Shown piece after piece: positions 38,194 to 42,168 of a stretch of DNA of 42,168 bases. The notes beneath the pieces were generated by a model. It was not told the DNA's origin. It saw only the letters and a list, made by a program, of their open reading frames with translations, and did not search any database. The position numbers and the translations under genes are program-made. The DNA comes from Methylobacterium symbioticum (lineage in GTDB: Bacteria > Pseudomonadota > Alphaproteobacteria > Rhizobiales > Beijerinckiaceae), in contig NZ_CABFPH010000046.1 of the NCBI RefSeq assembly GCF_902141845.1, positions 1 through 42,168 on the forward strand, given 5' to 3'. The first letter of the stretch is position 1; each line of letters starts with the position of its first letter.

Positions 38194-39092
38194 GCCCCGC
38201 CGCCCCCGGCCTCGCCGCGCGGCTGGTCTCCGGGCTCGCCGAGCGCCTGCCCCGCTCGCTCCGCCGCTCGGGGTTCAGGCCCAAGGAGCCGCTCGAGCGG
38301 CGCCTGCCCCGCGGCCTCGGCGCCGTCGCGCTGTCGGCGGCCTTCGCATCCGTCGCGCTGGCCGGCTTCGTGGCGAGCGGGCGCTATGACGGGTTCGTGG
38401 CCGAGCATGGCCGCCCCCTCGATATCGCGGCGCGGCTGGCCGGCTTCGGCGTCGAGCGCGTGACCATTTCCGGGATCTCGCGGATGTACGAGCGCGAGGT
38501 GCTGGCCGCTGCCGGGATCGACTGGCGCACCTCGGTGCCCTTCCTCGACGTCGTCGAGGTGCGCGCGCGGCTGCTCGCCGTGCCGCTGATCGCCTCGGCC
38601 TCCGTCCGCAAGATCTACCCGAACGAGATCGTGATCACGCAGGTCGAGCGCGAGCCCGCCGCCCTCTGGCAGCGGAACGGCGAGGTCAGCGTCATCGCGG
38701 CCGACGGCACCGTGATCGACACCCTGCGCGACGACCGCTACGCCAGCCTGCCGCTGGTGGTCGGCGAGGGCGCCAACGCCAAGCTCGGAGAGTACCTCGC
38801 CCTGATCGCCGCGTCGGGGGCTCTCGCCGAGCGCGTGAAGGCCGGCACCTTCGTCTCCGGCCGGCGCTGGACCCTGAAGCTCGACGGCGTCGACATCCGT
38901 CTTCCCGAATCCGATCCGGCAGCGGCGCTCAACCGCCTGGTGGAGCTGGAGCGCAACGAGCGCATCCTCGAGAAAGACATCATCGCCCTCGATCTGCGCC
39001 TCCCCGACCGCGTCGTGGTCCGCCTGACCGAAGAGGCCGCCGCTGCCCGCGCCGAGGCGCAGAAGAAGACGAAGAAGGGCACCAGTTCGTGA
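38160..39092 (+). CDS. ftsQ: Cell division protein FtsQ
   Basis: This encodes a 310-residue single-pass membrane protein of the divisome. A basic cytoplasmic N-terminus (~55 residues) precedes a membrane segment (GAVALSAAFASVALAGFVAS). The periplasmic POTRA domain follows (VERVTISGISRMYEREVLAA), then the FtsQ/DivIB domain: ASVRKIYPNEIVITQVERE, PAALWQRNGEVSVIAADGTV and PLVVGEGANAK. A charged C-terminal tail ends KKTKKGTSS. The start at ATG 38160 lies inside the end of ddl, so the two are probably translationally coupled; a slightly later start cannot be excluded. Confidence 0.9.
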   Translation: MDGGGRFSGPLSPAAPGLAARLVSGLAERLPRSLRRSGFRPKEPLERRLPRGLGAVALSAAFASVALAGFVASGRYDGFVAEHGRPLDIAARLAGFGVERVTISGISRMYEREVLAAAGIDWRTSVPFLDVVEVRARLLAVPLIASASVRKIYPNEIVITQVEREPAALWQRNGEVSVIAADGTVIDTLRDDRYASLPLVVGEGANAKLGEYLALIAASGALAERVKAGTFVSGRRWTLKLDGVDIRLPESDPAAALNRLVELERNERILEKDIIALDLRLPDRVVVRLTEEAAAARAEAQKKTKKGTSS

Positions 39093-39151
39093 CCGCCCTC
39101 GAGACGTCCCGCCGCCCCGCCCCAGCCCAACCCGTCGCCCGGTAGCGTTCG

Positions 39152-40474
39152 ATGCACAGCCATCACGGCCTCACGCCCCGACTGAAGCCGCTCTCCGCAC
39201 GCCGTGCGACGACACTCTCCGTGCTGGATATCGGCACGAGCAAAGTCGTCTGCCTGATCGCCGAGTTGCAGCCGGCCGAAGCGATGTCCACTCTGAAGGG
39301 CCGTACTCATCTCGCGCGCATCATCGGCATCGGCCACCAGCGCTCACTCGGCCTGAAGGGCGGCGCCATCGTCGATCTCGAGGCCGCCGAGGGCGCGATC
39401 CGGCAGGCCGTCCACGCTGCCGAGCGCATGGCGAAGGTCGAGGTCCAGTCGGTCATCGTGAACATGTCGGGCGGACGGCTCGCGTCGCAGCATTTCCAGG
39501 CCCGGGTGAACGTCCGCACCGGCACGGTCACCGGCCACGACGTGGAGCGCGTGCTCGAGACCGCGAGTGCCCACGGCGTCAGCCCCGGCCGCGCCGTGCT
39601 GCATGCCCTGCCGACCGGCTACGCCCTGGACGGCCAGGGTGCTGTCATTGATCCCTCCGGCATGATCGGCGAGGCGCTCGGCGTGGATCTCCACGTCGTC
39701 ACCGCGGAGGCTGCGGCCGCGCGCAACGTCATGCTCGCCGTCGAGCATTGCCATCTCGGCGTCGAGGCGGTTATCGCCACGCCCTACGCGGCGGGCCTCT
39801 CAGCCCTCGTCGACGACGAGGCGGAGATGGGCGTCTGCGTGGTCGACATGGGCGGCGGCACCACGAGCGTCGGCGTCTTCTCTGGCGGTCATCTCGTCCA
39901 CGTGGACGCGATTGCGGTGGGCGGCCACCATGTCACCATGGACATCGCCCGCGGCCTCTCGACCCGCGTCGCGGCGGCCGAGCGGCTGAAGACACTCTAT
40001 GGCTCGGCCATCGCCACGCCTTCCGACGAGCGCGACATGATCGCCGTGCACGGCGTCGGCGAGGAGGAGGGCGAGGCGCCCGCCCATGTGCCGCGCTCGC
40101 AGCTCGTGCGCATCATCAAGCCGCGAGTCGAGGAGGTGGTTGAGCTGGTCCGCGACCGCCTGCGCAACGCGGGCTTCGCGGCCCAGGCCGGGCGCCGGGT
40201 TGTGCTGACCGGCGGCGCCAGCCAGCTCGTCGGCATGCCCGAGGTCGCCCGCCGGGTGATGCAGGGCCAGGTCCGCATCGGCCGGCCGCTCGGCATCCGC
40301 GGTCTGCCCGAGGCCGCAAAGGGCCCCGCCTTCTCAGCGGCGGTCGGCCTGCTCGTCTACCCGCAGGTGGCGCACGCGGAGCATTTCGAGCCCCGCGGGC
40401 CCGGCGCCTTCGCCGCGACCGGGACCGATCGCTACCTCCCCAAGGTCGTTCGCTGGATCCGCGAAAGCTTCTGA
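39152..40474 (+). CDS. ftsA: Cell division protein FtsA
   Basis: This 440-residue actin-like ATPase tethers FtsZ filaments to the membrane. The phosphate-1 loop [20 protein letters not shown] is near the N-terminus. The 1C/SHS2-like part follows ([20 protein letters not shown]). The second phosphate loop is [20 protein letters not shown], and [20 protein letters not shown] is the adenosine motif. The C-terminal amphipathic helix that inserts in the membrane is visible as [12 protein letters not shown]. It follows ftsQ after 59 bases, in standard dcw order, and precedes ftsZ by 95 bases. Confidence 0.95.
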   Translation: MHSHHGLTPRLKPLSARRATTLSVLDIGTSKVVCLIAELQPAEAMSTLKGRTHLARIIGIGHQRSLGLKGGAIVDLEAAEGAIRQAVHAAERMAKVEVQSVIVNMSGGRLASQHFQARVNVRTGTVTGHDVERVLETASAHGVSPGRAVLHALPTGYALDGQGAVIDPSGMIGEALGVDLHVVTAEAAAARNVMLAVEHCHLGVEAVIATPYAAGLSALVDDEAEMGVCVVDMGGGTTSVGVFSGGHLVHVDAIAVGGHHVTMDIARGLSTRVAAAERLKTLYGSAIATPSDERDMIAVHGVGEEEGEAPAHVPRSQLVRIIKPRVEEVVELVRDRLRNAGFAAQAGRRVVLTGGASQLVGMPEVARRVMQGQVRIGRPLGIRGLPEAAKGPAFSAAVGLLVYPQVAHAEHFEPRGPGAFAATGTDRYLPKVVRWIRESF

Positions 40475-40518
40475 CGATTTCCCGGCTCCTCCGCGAGGGC
40501 GGGCCGATCGAGAAAATC

Positions 40519-40535
40519 CGGCGCCTGATGCGCCG
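40519..40535 (+). other. Short hairpin in the ftsA-ftsZ gap
   Basis: CGGCGC (40519-40524) and GCGCCG (40530-40535) form a six-base G+C stem with a five-base loop, about 35 bases before the ftsZ start codon. It could tune translation or transcript processing of ftsZ. No T-run follows, so it is not a classical terminator. Confidence 0.3.
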
Positions 40536-40569
40536 CACGCAACACAGAGGTCACGAGAGGCTCGACACC

Positions 40570-42168
40570 ATGGCCATTTCCCTCCAGGCGCCCGACATCC
40601 GCGAACTCAAGCCCCGTATCACCGTGTTCGGCGTCGGCGGTGCGGGCGGCAACGCCGTCAACAACATGATCGAGTCGGGCCTCCTCGGCTGCGAATTCGT
40701 GGTCGCCAACACCGACGCGCAGGCGCTCACCTCCTCGAAGGCCGAGCGGGTGATCCAGATGGGCCTCAACGTCACGCAGGGTCTTGGCGCTGGCTCGCAC
40801 CCGGAGGTCGGCTCGGCCGCCGCCGACGAGGTGATCGACGAGATCCGCGACCAGCTCTCGGGCGCCCATATGTGCTTCATCACCGCAGGCATGGGCGGCG
40901 GCACCGGCACCGGCGCCGCGCCGGTCATCGCCCGGGCGGCGCGCGACATGGGCATCCTGACGGTCGGCGTCGTGACGAAGCCGTTCCAGTTCGAGGGCAT
41001 GCGCCGCATGCGCACGGCCGAATCCGGCATCCAGGAGCTTCAAGCCGCGGTCGACACGCTGATCGTGATCCCGAACCAGAACCTATTCCGGGTCGCCAAC
41101 GAGAAGACCACCTTCGCCGACGCCTTCGCGATGGCCGATCAGGTGCTCTACTCGGGCGTCGCCTGCATCACCGACCTGATGGTGAAGGAGGGCCTGATCA
41201 ACCTCGATTTCGCCGACGTGCGCGCGATCATGCGCGGCATGGGCAAGGCGATGATGGGAACTGGCGAGGCCTCCGGCGAGAAGCGCGCCAACCGCGCGGC
41301 CGAGGCGGCCATAGCGAATCCGCTCCTCGACGATGTCTCGATGAAGGGTGCGCGCGGCCTGCTGATCTCGATCACCGGCGGATCGGACCTGACCCTCTAC
41401 GAACTCGACGAGGCCGCGACCCGCATCCGTGAAGAGGTCGATCAGGACGCCAACATCATCCTGGGCGCCACCTTCGACGAGAGCCTCGACGGCATCATCC
41501 GCGTCTCGGTGGTCGCCACCGGCATCGAGCCGGCCCTGATCTCGGCGAACTCGCCGAACAACCCGGCCATTGCCGAGACCGAGCAGCGCATCGCCGAAGT
41601 CGCCGAACGCCTGCGCTCCGAGGCTCGCACCCGCGCCGCCGCTGGTCAGGCGATCCCTTCGATCCGCACCGAGACACCGCTGGCTCAGGCCCCGGCCGCT
41701 CACATCCCGGTCGCCCCGGCTCCCGCCTCGGCCCCAGTGCTGCCCTCCATGGAGGCCGCTGCCGAAGCCGCATCCCTGATGCGCGACGACGTGGTGCTGA
41801 CCCATGCGCAGCCCCGGGCCGCAGCGCCCTTCGTGCCCGCTCCGGCCGCCCCTCAGCCTGAGGCCATGCCCCAGCACCATGCCGGCCCGTTCGTGCCGCC
41901 GCGCCCGGCCGCCCCGGCCGCCGCGCCGATGGCTCGAGCCCCGCGCATGCCGCAGATCCACGAGTTGCCGCCGATCGCCCAGAACCAGATCATGGCGAAC
42001 CGGGCGGAGCCGGCAGCCGAGCCCGCCGACGCCAAGCGCACCTCCCTGCTGCGCCGCCTCGCCACAGTCGGCTTCGGCGGCCGGCGCGAGGAGGCCGAGC
42101 CTGCTCCGGCCCCGCGTCCCCAGCCGCGCGCCCCCCAGCCCCAGGCTCCGGCCGCTCCGGCCCCGCGC
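40570..42168 (+). CDS. ftsZ: Cell division protein FtsZ (3' end beyond window)
   Basis: This tubulin-like GTPase forms the Z-ring. At least 533 codons are present and no stop is reached at the window end. The GTP-binding region starts [20 protein letters not shown], and the tubulin signature GGGTGTG is at residues 109-115. IPNQNLFRV binds the guanine side, and the T7 loop NLDFADV (211-217) supplies the catalytic acid. After about residue 320 comes a long linker rich in proline, alanine and glutamine (residues ~370-533), with a conserved-looking island near [19 protein letters not shown]. The conserved C-terminal peptide is not yet reached. Extended linkers are usual for alphaproteobacterial FtsZ. 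GAGAGG lies about nine bases before the ATG. Confidence 0.96.
   Translation, partial: MAISLQAPDIRELKPRITVFGVGGAGGNAVNNMIESGLLGCEFVVANTDAQALTSSKAERVIQMGLNVTQGLGAGSHPEVGSAAADEVIDEIRDQLSGAHMCFITAGMGGGTGTGAAPVIARAARDMGILTVGVVTKPFQFEGMRRMRTAESGIQELQAAVDTLIVIPNQNLFRVANEKTTFADAFAMADQVLYSGVACITDLMVKEGLINLDFADVRAIMRGMGKAMMGTGEASGEKRANRAAEAAIANPLLDDVSMKGARGLLISITGGSDLTLYELDEAATRIREEVDQDANIILGATFDESLDGIIRVSVVATGIEPALISANSPNNPAIAETEQRIAEVAERLRSEARTRAAAGQAIPSIRTETPLAQAPAAHIPVAPAPASAPVLPSMEAAAEAASLMRDDVVLTHAQPRAAAPFVPAPAAPQPEAMPQHHAGPFVPPRPAAPAAAPMARAPRMPQIHELPPIAQNQIMANRAEPAAEPADAKRTSLLRRLATVGFGGRREEAEPAPAPRPQPRAPQPQAPAAPAPR

Overview
The window is a high-GC alphaproteobacterial chromosome segment. Its gene content (an ftsW-murG-murC-murB-ddl-ftsQ-ftsA-ftsZ run, a large trehalose/alpha-glucan cluster, EcfG-type stress promoters) and very strong G/C third-position bias point to the Hyphomicrobiales, most likely a Methylobacterium/Methylorubrum-like organism. 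The genus is inferred; there is no 16S or other direct marker here.

Region 1 (1-2812) is loose accessory DNA. It starts with the C-terminal fragment of a broken topoisomerase IB gene, continues through an A+T-richer gap, and then holds small hypothetical genes. These include a ribbon-helix-helix-like protein, a small exported protein behind a perfect EcfG-type promoter, and a 43-residue basic protein. Region 2 (2997-7464) has a YcjX-type P-loop protein with its TIGR01620/DUF697 membrane partner, a small hypothetical gene, an RBBP9-type serine hydrolase and a UvsE-type UV damage endonuclease. Region 3 (7584-9739) is a compact minus-strand operon of four envelope/stress proteins. An EcfG-like promoter lies in the 505-base gap that separates it from otsA.

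Region 4 (10245-29953) is the centrepiece: seven plus-strand genes, six of them GH13-type alpha-glucan enzymes. The order is otsA, glgX, treZ, a malQ-treY fusion, a GH13-glgE fusion, a treS-maltokinase fusion and glgB. Together they can join three trehalose routes (OtsA; TreY/TreZ from glucan; TreS) to alpha-glucan synthesis. In the proposed flow, trehalose becomes maltose (TreS), then maltose-1-phosphate (maltokinase), then linear glucan (GlgE), which is branched (GlgB). The glucan is debranched (GlgX), rearranged (MalQ) and returned to trehalose (TreY/TreZ). No otsB, glgA, glgC or glgP is present.

Region 5 (30026-31504) is a minus-strand soluble chemoreceptor with two PAS domains. Region 6 (31752 to the end) is the distal half of the division and cell-wall (dcw) cluster from ftsW to a truncated ftsZ. 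It is interrupted between murC and murB by a minus-strand RelE/HigB-like toxin and HTH antitoxin pair and by a perfect 18-base inverted repeat. The usual upstream dcw genes (mraZ to murD) are not next to ftsW.

No tRNA, rRNA, CRISPR array or intact insertion sequence was recognised. Many very long antisense reading frames exist, but these are composition artefacts.
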